A stretch of DNA of 64,000 nt from Petrosia ficiformis (Eukaryota > Porifera > Demospongiae > Haplosclerida > Petrosiidae): NCBI GenBank assembly GCA_947044365.1, contig OX345636.1:60825537-60889536 (forward strand). Direction: 5' to 3'. The stretch's first letter is position 1, and every line of letters starts with the position of its first letter. This document shows positions 56,701 through 64,000 of the stretch, piece by piece. The notes under the pieces were generated by a model. The model was given only the letters and a program-made list of their open reading frames with translations. It was not told where the DNA came from and did not search any database. Both the position numbers and the translations under genes were made by a program.

Positions 56701-59030
56701 TCCATGGGGTTGAATCTATATTATATAATTATATATTTTTTCATGTGTCCACTTGTGCAAGTATGTGTTGTGTACGTAGATAATGAAGTTGCGTCATTCC
56801 CGGGGGACTCGGTCAATTAATGGGTGTGGTGCGTAAAAGAACGCGCGCTCGAGCTCTACAGACCAGCAGAAAGAAAGCTACTTGTAGCTATGTAGCTTAC
56901 GCAGAAACTGGAACTAATAGCTAGTTATTCTGCCTGAAATATATTTCTAAAGTTCTACAAGGTCCTTTGAAAGTTCAGGAGAGTAGGTAATCAAAATAAT
57001 AACTGTAATAAGCTGTTGTCTTTCATGCTTGATAAAGTCAGCCATGATTACTGAATGCTGGACACCACAAAGCATACTTTTATCTTCACTTAAATTTGTA
57101 AAGCAATCATAGGGATGTTTTTTTCTCTATATACACTTGTTTTTACATTTCTATAGTTTTAAAACATGTTTTGTAGTACATACAGCAGTTATAAAGAGCT
57201 TGCTGAAATATGCATGCTTCTCTAAATTTTAAAAACTTCATTCTTGAATGATTTTCCAGTTTAAATAGTGTTGAAGTTGAACTGTATTCCTAATAAAGGC
57301 ACCACAAAATATTTTTAGCAAAAAAAAGGGCTCACACAATTAGCAGCAATCACAATATATATAGCAACACCCATATGTATATTCAAAGTAGTTAACTTAT
57401 CAGTAGGGACATGCACATTACGCTGGCATTACTTTCAACATGATAGGTTTACCAAAGCAAGAAGCATACGCCAGCATAATTAAATATGGAATGTAAACTT
57501 TGTAGTCAAAATACCTTTTAACAAAGGTCATGGGGTCACATACTTAACTATAACATGCAACTAATGTTATATTCATGTGAGGATCTTCACCTGATTTAAG
57601 CCTATTGAGAACAATGGTTGCTAATTCCTCTATTTGGTGTGTGATTTACAATAACATCGTCTCTCCAGCTAAGATACTGTAAATAGGATACAGCCTGCGC
57701 AGAGGTGTTATAATTATTACACTATATTATATTCTATAGTACAAGTTCCTGGTGATTCTGGTATACCTGATAATATATATACTGGTGAAGTATATTATGA
57801 GACAATAGGAAGTAACAAATGGATAATGAGATTCAGTATTATTCAAAATATTAAAGTATTCTTACAAGTGAGTTAAGTTATAATAATATAATTATTAATG
57901 TACTCTAATATCTTATTATTAGTATATGAAAGATAATCATCCTAATGCTATTAAAGATGAGATCATTAGGTTTTCATTCCTGGATCCAGTAAATGGATAT
58001 ATTGAACTTGATACTATTAGTATGGAACCATAGTTTGTAGAGGATGGAGTATTGAACCTCACAAGGAACCTCTCATAGTAAATTAATATATTGTTAATAA
58101 TTCATTTGAAACATTACACATAATGTATGTATCGAAAATGTCATCATTTCAATACTGTCATTTAGCTGAGGAAGAGAGATGCTGATCTCTTTGGCTCAAA
58201 AGATGTCGATCTTCCAATTCCTCCATCTTGTCTGGTCACTGTATGGGCTGATGCATCTTGTGATCCTAAAACACGTTTGAGACATCCAGTAATACTAACT
58301 GGAATAGATTCTGATACAAGAAAAATATATATCAGTAGATTCCTTGAAACAATGGAAACTACTAACATTAGAGGTATGTATAGGATTATAATAATAATTA
58401 TTATTATAATTATCCTTAGAAAATCAACTCATTCGTTTTCATTCTACAGAATCTACTAGTAATACAAGATACAGACAAAACAGTATTACGCAACATCAAG
58501 CAACTACTAGTACATCTCATACAGGTTAGGAATATTACTATAATAATACATGTACATAATTACATTATTCAAATATTATTGGTAGTTCCTACTTACTCAT
58601 TGCTGTATGTAGTAGTGAATGGCTATAACTTGATGTTCTTATCGCTCATTTTTGTATATACACAGATACGGATAGATCTACTGTAGATACTAGTCAAGTG
58701 ATAAAATGTATTGAACTAGTAATGGAGAAGAATCATGCTAAACTATGTCGATTATTTAAAGGTTCATTGAAAACTCTTGCTGATGAATTATTAGAAGCTG
58801 GTATTATACCTCGTCATGTCCAGACAAATCCTACAGATGATACTATTATTAACTGTTTCTTATCTGGTTTTGTATTCAAAGATGATCTAGAAGAGATTGA
58901 GGAATATTGTGTGAAATTCTTCAATGCTTTTTATGAAATCGGTGGTCAGTTCGTAGATGCAGCTAACAAGATAAAGAAATCCATACAAGATACAATTATA
59001 GATAAATCAGGAGTTCAGTTAAATATATAA
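41763..59030 (+). CDS. Gene 3: Kelch - coiled coil - ZU5 - linker - CARD-like protein (multi-exon, damaged)
   Basis: Proposed exons: 41763-41769, 41934-42479, 42537-42709, 43677-43868, 44563-44734, 53375-53569, 53624-53758, 53822-53944, 54003-54107, 54164-54250, 54581-54733, 54792-55007, 55061-55579, 55632-55724, 55793-55828, 55902-55982, 56048-56080, 56143-56190, 56252-56338, 57740-57867, 57923-58077, 58166-58373, 58450-58524, 58666-59030. All junctions are GT-AG with matching phases. Lesions: TAA at 53434-53436, and TAG at 58031-58033 plus a frame change in 57923-58077. Both affected exons could be skipped in frame. Intron 44735-53374 contains a Helitron-like element. Whether it makes a full protein is open. 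Confidence 0.65.
43927..44366. mobile_element. Composite hairpin element H3 in a Kelch intron of gene 3
   Basis: Hairpin 43927-44048: outer arms ACCACGGCTTCGCGGTGTA and its imperfect inverse, inner arms CGACCAGAACTCC, core CCGAGGCGTAGCCAAGGG. Then stem-loop 44063-44363 with arms GTTAACAAAAACAT / ATGTTTTTGTTAAC and inner CTTTGATGTTT. Absent from the same intron of gene 2 (29687-29916), which gives its limits. Lies in TATATA. Confidence 0.85.
45050..46280 (+). repeat. Degenerate TATG/TACA microsatellite field in gene 3 intron
   Basis: Interrupted tetranucleotide and (TA)n arrays, with GTATATACGTAGGTACATAT-type longer units recurring at 45970-46190. A truncated MITE (45286-45441) lies within. 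ORFs here are artefacts. Confidence 0.9.
45286..45441 (+). mobile_element. 5'-truncated copy of the TGTGACCG MITE
   Basis: Aligns with the right part of 28327-28742 (TTTGTGACTACAAC, TGATTGGGATG, final CCGGTCACA). The left half and left terminus are missing. Confidence 0.75.
46281..47309. other. Intronic spacer with solitary foldback arm
   Basis: 46978-47097 is one arm of the foldback element at 7264-7580 (GAAGATGTAGGGATGT, AAACCCAAAAAGCATGCGAAC). A short TATG run lies at 46800-46830. Nothing else is supported. Confidence 0.55.
47310..47430 (+). repeat. 20-bp minisatellite GGTCCTAGTGGACTCCTAAT
   Basis: About six tandem 20-bp units alternating CCTATT and CCTAAT, with small changes (GGTCCAGGTGG, AGTTGACTCC). 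The unit holds the palindrome GGTCCTAGTGGACT-like core. Non-coding. Confidence 0.85.
47592..47900 (-). pseudogene. OTU-like protease domain, partial
   Basis: MIDIAHFLLGHYIPAQYSSV, then DQPHIWDTKIEMFTFVHLLQ, VFIYNTND, WNDDIQQMSMYINHPPNHFEVV. The W-x-T-x-x-E block, hydrophobic core and the final His followed by F-E-V-V fit the C-terminal part of an OTU-type cysteine protease, a domain found in some animal Helitron proteins. The N-terminal catalytic Cys segment is not visible in this frame. Confidence 0.65.
47941..49680 (-). pseudogene. PIF1-type helicase region of the Helitron-like element
   Basis: Walker A GVGGTGKSFLIQTIKALV lies at about 49680-49620. After a frame break come AAFNVGGVTMHRRFKLPIEH and Walker B IIIDEVSMVSS (49527-49324). 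After a stop, MIFVGDLLLQLQPVNGNPV begins a 239-residue frame (49317-48598) with LAVGARVMLRRNLD and GLVNGAMGTV. Motif VI TIYKCQGLSLDCAIIDLSEN lies near 48570-48505 in another frame, then MAYVALSIVRSLSGLRMVAF (48507-47941). The order is complete but broken by frameshifts at each gap. Confidence 0.85.
49658..51723 (-). pseudogene. N-terminal and middle region of the Helitron-like polyprotein
   Basis: 51723-51277 holds about five imperfect repeats of the form Y-R-A-N-T-x-K-F-K-A-L-S, like the Arg/Lys repeats that open such polyproteins. 51185-51000 reads LRAVSTHYPVLRNFLHGLYN and ALGAGDFHSLMKL. About 50960-49690 reads CHIHDEKNNPDLHRFVTRYQ, CKFGFPCRVCESATLN, PLILMLWQANMDIQFVAESS, ALAHYVSGYVTKAERSNMQD and CLYDFVANYEWYG. 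The first two parts abut at 51000 with a frame break; no His-x-His Rep motif lies between them, which points to an internal deletion. Confidence 0.8.
51724..52444. other. Intronic spacer
   Basis: No gene or element is supported. A short imperfect inverted repeat (ATGCGCATGCAC / ATGCGCATGTGC) occurs at 52340-52381. Confidence 0.4.
52445..52918 (+). repeat. Dispersed repeat, copy 2 (pairs with 7985-8455)
   Basis: Contains an ATG at 52471 with an open frame of about 42 codons (VVETLFSILSGDIISILVDH, then FTMNVIGMVLES) that is broken in copy 1. A (TAA)n-like run lies at 52644-52676. Function unknown. Confidence 0.6.
52922..53288. mobile_element. Composite hairpin element H4
   Basis: Stem-loop 52926-53146 (arms TAACTGACAGAAACATCAAAG / TTTGACGTTTCTGTAAGTTA) followed by hairpin 53159-53287 with outer arms TACCAT.CTTC..GGTGTATA, inner AATATAAGACCT and core CTCGGCTTCGCCTTCAG. 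This is the two-part plan of H3 in reverse orientation, sharing the outer arm but not the inner one. It ends about 85 bp before a coding exon of gene 3. Confidence 0.8.
53375..55007 (+). CDS. Coiled-coil exons of gene 3
   Basis: Seven exons, all phase 1-1, rich in Glu/Lys/Gln/Leu heptads: EKEAEKWSIDMREKDTQL, ELQESQKLLEMQKTISLAKS, NEQVEELQSMLEMKEAKLES, DEKLQSMLEMKEERMKELES, VRWEELQMQKERIRELEVTI. The first exon reads VYSDEEWMLTRIWNSEQNWF then TAA and continues in the same frame after TTTTAAACAG, which looks like a retained intron acceptor: a deletion seems to have fused two exons of the gene 2 type (35708-35889 and 35946-36096). Confidence 0.75.
55061..55579 (+). CDS. ZU5-domain exon of gene 3
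   Basis: About 172 residues, AG/ATGATC start and CATG/GTTAG end. Core motifs are LDWGDYGFKMYFPEGTIPPS, LIKALVGGKFEFPDGMELVS, LYVISFPEEFLQPVKLHIQH, YKFQFIEGGKFYTDSQYGMI. An acidic tail (SSDEEENLSSDPPSDSETQ) follows. Homologous to 4128-4610 in gene 1. The alignment is nearly gap-free except for two residues lost before LLIKAL. Confidence 0.85.
55632..56338 (+). CDS. Short acidic Ser/Thr linker exons of gene 3
   Basis: Six small exons (93, 36, 81, 33, 48 and 87 bp), all phase 1-1, separated by introns of about 60-75 bp. Products are Asp/Ser/Thr rich, e.g. DESIDNDQSNTDSSSDSSND. They replace the 10-residue repeat exon of gene 1. The smallest exon (56048-56080) encodes only about ten residues. Confidence 0.65.
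56339..57739. other. Intron of gene 3 with inverted copy of the palindrome-tipped repeat
   Basis: 56655-56925 is the inverted copy of the repeat at 75-305 (TGGCCCGTAGGGCCA tip, then CGTCATTCCCGGGGGACTCG and GTAAAAGAACGCGCGC). The rest, 56926-57739, shows nothing I can annotate. Confidence 0.6.
57740..58524 (+). CDS. Beta-rich (possibly UPA-like) module of gene 3, damaged
   Basis: Exons 57740-57867, 57923-58077, 58166-58373 and 58450-58524. Motifs are IYTGEVYYETIGSNKWIMRF, IIRFSFLDPVNGYIELDTI, LRKRDADLFGSKDVDLPIPP, TGIDSDTRKIYISRFLE, each aligned with gene 1. In the second exon TAG occurs at 58031-58033 and the conserved GWSIEPHKEPL is in a different frame (58042-58077), so at least one indel accompanies the stop. 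The exon is phase 0-0 and its skipping would keep the frame. Confidence 0.7.
58666..59030 (+). CDS. CARD-like C-terminal exon of gene 3
   Basis: About 121 residues with TAA at 59028-59030. It is almost identical to 9382-9749 (IKCIELVMEKNHAKLCRLF, LKTLADELLEAGIIPRHVQT, DDTIINCFLSGFVFKDDLEE, DAANKIKKSIQDTIIDKSG). Such conservation compared with the introns suggests recent duplication or selection on this domain. The helical pattern fits a CARD/death-fold; the family call is by eye. Confidence 0.7.
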
Positions 59031-59094
59031 TACATCTATTAGTTTAGTTTAGTAAACATGTTATATTATGTGAAGTATCTTTTTTGATATCCTG

Positions 59095-59230
59095 TTTGAT
59101 TATGTGTGGGTGGTGAATTAACTTAGCTTGGGAATGAGGCTGTATTGTCAACCATGTGCTTCATAGAGAAGAATGAAGATGAAGTGTGTGTGTCACTACA
59201 GATTAATTTGGTTCATAAAGAATAGGTTAT
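59095..59230 (+). repeat. Shared 3' block, gene 3 copy
   Basis: TTTGATTATGTGTGGGTGG, GCTTGGGAATGAGGCTGTAT and TTTGGTTCATAAAGAATA, 65 bp after the gene 3 stop. This is the uninterrupted form of the arrangement split by the pogo insertion in gene 1. Confidence 0.75.
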
Positions 59231-59678
59231 TAGTATTGATGATTATCAACAGGTTATTCCAATATATCTGATATCATAGTATTATCTAGCTGTCTATCGA
59301 TTCATTTCTTTATATATCTTTTTATCTGTCTTTCTCAGTATTGCAACGTGTTAGTAGAGAGTATCATACCAAACAACTAAAGAAGTGTTATAGTATTATA
59401 TGTTTCCACAAGCTTCATTTTTGAACCTTGATTGTTGCTACAGCAACGCAACATGGTACACAATCCAACAGAGATCATTGGAACTATACTCATACAAAGA
59501 TTGTAAGTTATGTATGGCATTGCCAAGTCAACAATCAATCTATCCATCAAGTCATTCGTCTACTGCATCTATTGATTCATCTCTCAGCATCTATTCATCT
59601 ATTTATCCATTTATTCACACACGTACACAATGTGTACATTTGTATGTATTAGTGGATGATATTGGGTACATGTATATG
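59231..59678. other. Spacer downstream of gene 3
   Basis: TCTATC/CATC-type low-complexity sequence at 59280-59340 and 59535-59625. The open frames at 59400-59690 are compositional. No gene supported. Confidence 0.4.
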
Positions 59679-59770
59679 TTAACCCTTTGAGCGCGATGCG
59701 CATATATATATGCTTAGCTTTCCCTTTAATTAAACGCGACGCGCATATATATATGCGCATAAAGTTTAGC

Positions 59771-60857
59771 CAGGGTTTCATTTAGGGGGGGGCGGGGGGG
59801 GGCATTCGCCCCCCCTTGCTAGAGTCTTGCCCCCCCTTGGGAATTTGGTTGCCCAAAAATATTTTTAATGTTAATAGTTAGCTGAATACCACTCAAAAAA
59901 AAAAAACAACAACAAAACTTAACCCTTAGAGCACTGAGCCTGTTTTTCCAAAATTCTTCCCATTTCCAACACTGGCGACTCTATTTCGGGTGGCCACCGT
60001 TCACTTTCTCTACCCTAAACTTGGCTCCTTTTCCGACATGGAGTACTACTTCCACCAACTTGCTTACCGGGACTCGAAAGTCCCCAAGCGCTTCGTAGGA
60101 TCAAATCAAATGCAGTGCTCTCCCTCTTTTGACTGGAACTGGGGCTAACAAAATGACCCCACTGCATGTTGGCACCAGCTACACCCACGATTTCAGGTTT
60201 CACAGCAAGGAAAATGCCTCAGGTACCCACCAGAGTGCGTGAGCGTGGTCAAAAAATGCAAAATTCGGCAGCAGCAAGGTGGCTGCTCCCCCTTTGAACC
60301 CCCGCATTAAGAGGGGGACACCCCCTTTAAAATTCCCCCCGTAATTGTTATTTAGGCCAAAGGGCGGCCGAAAAACCATCAACGTTTTTAGCCATGTTCA
60401 TCAGCTTGTGCCTGATGCCAATTACAAGCATTTGGACAGCTTCGTGTAGCTAGGAACAGGCGGCGAACCACGTAGGGGTGAAATGTCACATATATGTGAG
60501 TGTGTGACATCGGTGCTCTAAGGGTCAAGTAGTTCAACCTAAACTGCTATTCTTATACTCTTTCTGTTCCATACATCTACAATGTCTTCAAGGTCACTCT
60601 GTCAGTTTGTCTGGGGACTCAATTTTGGGTTTAGATTCCAAAAATAGTATCTCAAACAGTTACATCATTGTGGTCTGAAAATGCACCAGAAATGACTTCA
60701 GAGAGTCTAACACCCAAAAAATCCCTGGGGGAGCATGCCCCCAGACCCCCTTACACAATTGCTGTGCAGACCACACCAACCCTATACATCGCCCCCCCAA
60801 AGCTCTCAGCATTCAAATTTTGCCCCCCCTTGGCAATTTTTCTAAATGAAAGCCTGG
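59771..60857. mobile_element. Middle-layer element with CAGG-TTTCATTTAG ends (hAT-like)
   Basis: Inverted ends CAGGGTTTCATTTAG and CTAAATGAAAGCCTGG, followed inward by C-rich runs (GCCCCCCCTTG on both sides). This resembles hAT-type MITEs. Target duplication is not clear. It contains the TTAA element 59919-60528. Confidence 0.6.
59919..60528 (+). mobile_element. Inner piggyBac-like MITE
   Basis: Copy of 41055-41647: TTAA CCCTTAGAGCACTGA start, subterminal TGTCACATATATGTGA, GTGCTCTAAGGG end. The right target site is TCAA, a one-base change from TTAA. A 10-bp duplication (GTGAGTGTGTGACA) disturbs the palindrome. Confidence 0.85.
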
Positions 60858-61400
60858 ATAGCGACTTCAAACAAGCCTTAAAGTATTTTAGAACTGTTTC
60901 AAACTTTCCATACATCTGTATCTGGCTTATAACTAAGTACCTACCAAGTTTTAACAACTGTGTTACTTCCATGAAAGACTGTGAGCAGACAGACTCAACA
61001 AAGGAGACGGTCAACGCCCACCTTTCTAGAAAGTGAACGCTTGTCCTGACTTACCTGCTGGGAATAGCTAGCTATAACTTACACTGTAGCTGGAGGAGAC
61101 ATCTAGCTTCTGTAGAATCACTTCATTTGGGGCGTGCATACAAGTGTGTAGATACAAAAGCCAAATCTCGAGCAACAACAAAAACGGTAAAAATTATGAA
61201 GGAATTGAGATGAAGCCATCTGATAATATTGTGGGTTTTTTAATCAAAACTTCCTGTTCTATAATTAGATTTTGTTTATTTATAGAATTGATAGCCATAA
61301 CAACGTTACAGAGCTAATCAAGCTTATGAATAAGTCATTATTACACCATCTGCGTTTAGTACATAGTAACATTAATAAACTAACGCGTTCAAAGGGTTAA

Positions 61401-61587
61401 TGTATACATGTATACTACTATATGTGAGATTGAAGGTAACTGAAAACAGGAACAGGAACACAGCATAATGCAGAATTATTAACCCTTTAACAACCATGAA
61501 CATATTTTACGTTATGTAATTAGGAGCACTGAAATATCAAAAATGCTTGAATGGGTTTCAAAGGTTCCAGTTTTGAACTCTTGATAT
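61401..61587. other. Spacer with solitary TTAACCCTTTAA end
   Basis: 61485-61496 reads TTAACCCTTTAA, like a left terminus of the CCCTTT family, but no matching right end follows. It may be a relic end or chance. Confidence 0.35.
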
Positions 61588-62220
61588 TAAGATTGAGCGA
61601 TTACTATTTTTTTGAGCATCACAAGTATTGATGGTATAAATAATCATGATTTTCGATTATACCACAATCATGATATGCAAAATATGCATTTGCATAATGC
61701 AATACAGTACAATGATAAAACTCTTAAAATAATATAAAACTTATAAAATGATCATGTTAAGTAACTATTATGAATTATTCAAAATTGAAGGTACATGTAG
61801 AATAACTATTGTTTGACTTGCTCTATTAAGTTGTCTGCTAAAAAGTAAAACATATTTACATTTACTGAGCCTGGCGAAATTCCTGCCTGTGCGCTTCTTC
61901 CAGATGATTCCACATGTTAGTAGTATTTCCAGTAAAAGCGAAATTACTAGAACAAAGCTTATTGTCTTCTTATCAGCTTCAATTATTTTACCTTTCCTAC
62001 TTGGAAATCTAAAGAGATTACAAACGAAACTCATTACTACTTGTAATAAAAAAAGTTGTATATGGCCACTCAACACCATTTTCCAACTCATCAACAATCA
62101 TGTGTGGTGGTTTGCAATAGTTGACATGTGTTGACATTGCGATGTTGTAATGCAGGACATCACAATCGCGTTTATTTGAAAAAATCGTGATTTATCGCAA
62201 AACCAGTCAGCCCAGCCCTA
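61588..62220. mobile_element. hAT-like MITE, older copy
   Basis: Right end CAGCCCAGCCCTA is a typical hAT terminus; left end TAAGATTGAGCGAT is its decayed inverse. Flanking 8-mers CTTGATAT and CTTGACAC match in six positions, fitting a worn target duplication. Subterminal ATCGCGA/TCGTGAT motifs. The ORF at 61768-62097 (-) has no recognisable domain. Confidence 0.7.
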
Positions 62221-62709
62221 CTTGACACATTCAACCAAATTTCTACACAATACAGTTCACTACATGTGCTTTAATACAGTGCTAAAATCCAAAGTTGTAA
62301 GGGATGAAATTAACAAAGACACTTTCCTTCAACTAGCAAAGCATGAGTTTTGTATCTTTGATGACTTTTTAGAAGATTCTCTGTCTAACTAAGTAACTTA
62401 AAGTCTGTGTTGCTTAAAAAAGGAAGAAGCTAACTAAAGGTATGGGCATTGCTCTTGGGAATACCAAATTTTTAAACACTCACCATATGACTTTCTTAAC
62501 AACTTTTCTTTATATGTGGCACCCACACATTTTACTTGAAATGGGTTCTGTTACATACCGTTCCTGGTCCCTATGTTCCTGGTTTCACAGTCACCCTGTG
62601 ATTAGTGATGTACATGTAGACATGCATAAGTACTGTGTGTGTGAATGTGTGTGTACATATAGGTTGAATGTATGGTATTGTATTTGTATACATGTACATG
62701 TGTTTGGGA
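62221..62709. other. Spacer, no supported gene
   Basis: A short open stretch (about 62282-62390: KVVRDEINKDTFLQLAKHEF, then CIFDDFLEDSLSN and a stop) resembles the C-terminus of a larger protein, but no exon joins it. The rest is low complexity. Confidence 0.35.
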
Positions 62710-62961
62710 TAGTGATATGAGATTTTACCGCTATTCTGATAAACCGATAATTACTTTAGGTATGTACCGATAACTGATACTGATCCGATATTATATCTAC
62801 CTTCCGGTTACTTATTTATAAAAGCAATTAATGATGTTAGAAATGACAATACTGGTACACTTTTTATATAACATCTTTCAGAAATAACTGATACCGATAA
62901 CAAAAATAATTACCGATTATGATTGATACCGATTACCGATTCGATTATCAATGCATCACTA
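62710..62961 (+). mobile_element. hAT-like MITE with 8-bp target duplication
   Basis: Ends TAGTGATATGAG and, inverted, TAGTGATGCATTGATA. Exact direct repeat GTTTGGGA on both sides (62702-62709, 62962-62969). Rich in ACCGATA. 252 bp, non-coding. Second copy at 20158-20465. Confidence 0.85.
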
Positions 62962-63062
62962 GTTTGGGATAGATAGAAGGTGATATATATTATACATGTA
63001 GTATATATGCCTCTATGTACATGTACATGTGTGTTATTAATCTTGTAAATTGATCTTTTCAG

Positions 63063-63151
63063 ATATTTTCGTTTACATTTCTTTCTCTTGTGTTGTGATC
63101 AAATGTTCAGTATTAACATTAAAAGATGAATTAATGACTGATATTGAACTT
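63063..63151 (+). CDS. Possible internal exon of an unidentified gene
   Basis: Between ATCTTTTCAG and GTAAGT, open in one frame: IFVYISFSCVVIKCSVLTLK then DELMTDIEL. Good splice sites but no domain and no partner exon in the window, so it could be chance. Confidence 0.3.
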
Positions 63152-64000
63152 GTAAGTTTTATTTCATTATGAAATCATAAACTTCAATATAAATGGCATC
63201 CAATCTTTTTTTTTTTACTGAGGGGGTTTCCCAATCACAAATGTTTGAAAACCAATCAACATAATTAAGTCTGAAACATGAAATATTCTTGTATCATTGT
63301 GTCCCCTATCCTCTCCCCTAGTTACTATATGATTATATACCACACAAACATTTATAATGTGTTTATACATGTACATATGTACATGTGCATATGTATGTAC
63401 ATGTACATATGTACATGTATATTATCTGCTTGTGCATGTACATGTAAATATAGTAATATAGTTACTATATGACCACACTAAAATTTCCAATGTGTTTATA
63501 CATGTACATATCTGCATGTATATTATCTACATGTACATGTACATGTAAATATAGTAACTGCATGATACTTGTCAAATTATATTATTATACATGTACATGC
63601 ACATGTATATGGTATGAATCTATACAAGTGGGTATGTTACTATATATACATGTACATGTGGGTATGTTTTAGTAATTTTATAAGCCATTGTGGCTGCTTG
63701 TTTGTTGTGTTTGTTTGTTAATCATTTTTATACCTTTTGCTAGCATGCTAGACATGATTTTTCATGTACATAGTAATCCATACTAGTGAATATGTTACTA
63801 TACTTACTATACATGTACATGTCATAGTCTTCAACTAGGTTATGGATTTCTCCATATTTAGTAATGCAGACTTTTAATTATCAAAACCACACCTATTATA
63901 AATTTTAATTATATGGCTGTGTTAATTACTAGTACTAGTGTGCCTGACTGTGAGACTAACAGCAGCTCATCTGAATGTACCAAAGGTACGAAGCCTTTCA
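63152..64000. other. Terminal spacer with TACATGTA palindromes
   Basis: 63360-63660 carries many overlapping TGTACATGTACA palindromes and a tandem pair of about 120 bp (CTATATGATTATATACC / CTATATGACCACACT.. TTATACATGTACATAT). The last 60 bases look non-repetitive, but no exon is certain. Confidence 0.5.

Larger units (their letters stand above)
59679..61400. mobile_element. Outer TTAA-flanked piggyBac-like element (host of nested insertions)
   Basis: TTAA at 59679-59682 and 61397-61400, inverted ends CCCTTTGAGCGCG and CGCGTTCAAAGGG. The sequence near the left end repeats GCGCATATATATATGC. The termini are related to but distinct from the CCCTTAGAG family. The interior is largely occupied by younger insertions (59771-60857 and 59919-60528). 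No transposase. Confidence 0.8.

Noticed and set aside
61768..62134. Overlapping ORFs on both strands
   Set aside because: Lie within a hAT-like MITE; no transposase motif found.

Overview
The window is a piece of a metazoan nuclear genome, most likely a demosponge. I infer this from very AT-rich DNA, many short GT-AG introns (often 55-100 bp), Kelch and ZU5 coding exons of the kind expanded in sponges, and a dense load of animal-type DNA transposons. The species is an inference; no marker gene fixes it. Almost no gene here is one open frame. The protein-coding content only appears when short exons are joined across splice sites.

Three paralogous multi-exon genes, all on the + strand, dominate. 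Gene 1 (about 1090-9749) reads ankyrin repeats, coiled coil, ZU5, a 10-residue Ser/Thr/Asp repeat tract, a beta-rich module and a CARD-like C-terminus. Gene 2 (24314-38072) reads Kelch repeats, coiled coil and a death-domain-like last exon. Gene 3 (41763-59030) reads Kelch repeats, coiled coil, ZU5, acidic linker, beta-rich module and CARD-like C-terminus. Nearly all introns are in phase 1, so modules can be swapped or skipped without changing frame. The layout resembles the repeat-ZU5-UPA-death-fold plan of ankyrins, PIDD1 and UNC5. Genes 1 and 3 each carry at least one disabling lesion in a coding exon, and the gene 2 coiled coil stops early. The Kelch parts of genes 2 and 3, with several kb of 5' flank, are a segmental duplication (about 22.1-30.4 kb and 39.0-45.05 kb). 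All three genes share a block just 3' of their last exon.

Mobile DNA fills introns and spacers. There is an apparently intact three-exon piggyBac transposon at 25700-28261, whose empty site survives in the paralogous copy, and several TTAA-flanked relatives, one in a three-layer nested insertion (59679-61400). A decayed Helitron-like element on the - strand (47.6-51.7 kb) has a PIF1-type helicase and an OTU-like domain but no visible Rep region. There are pogo/Tigger relics (about 9.8-11.9 kb and 22.9-23.6 kb), a 1.66-kb TA-flanked element carrying a two-exon ORF (33669-35325), and hAT-like MITEs with 8-bp target duplications. A set of long hairpin elements shares a core but has copy-specific arms. 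Large tetranucleotide arrays (30.4-33.7, 45.05-46.3, 20.5-21.6 kb) explain most of the apparent long ORFs there. One tRNA-like gene lies inside the largest array.
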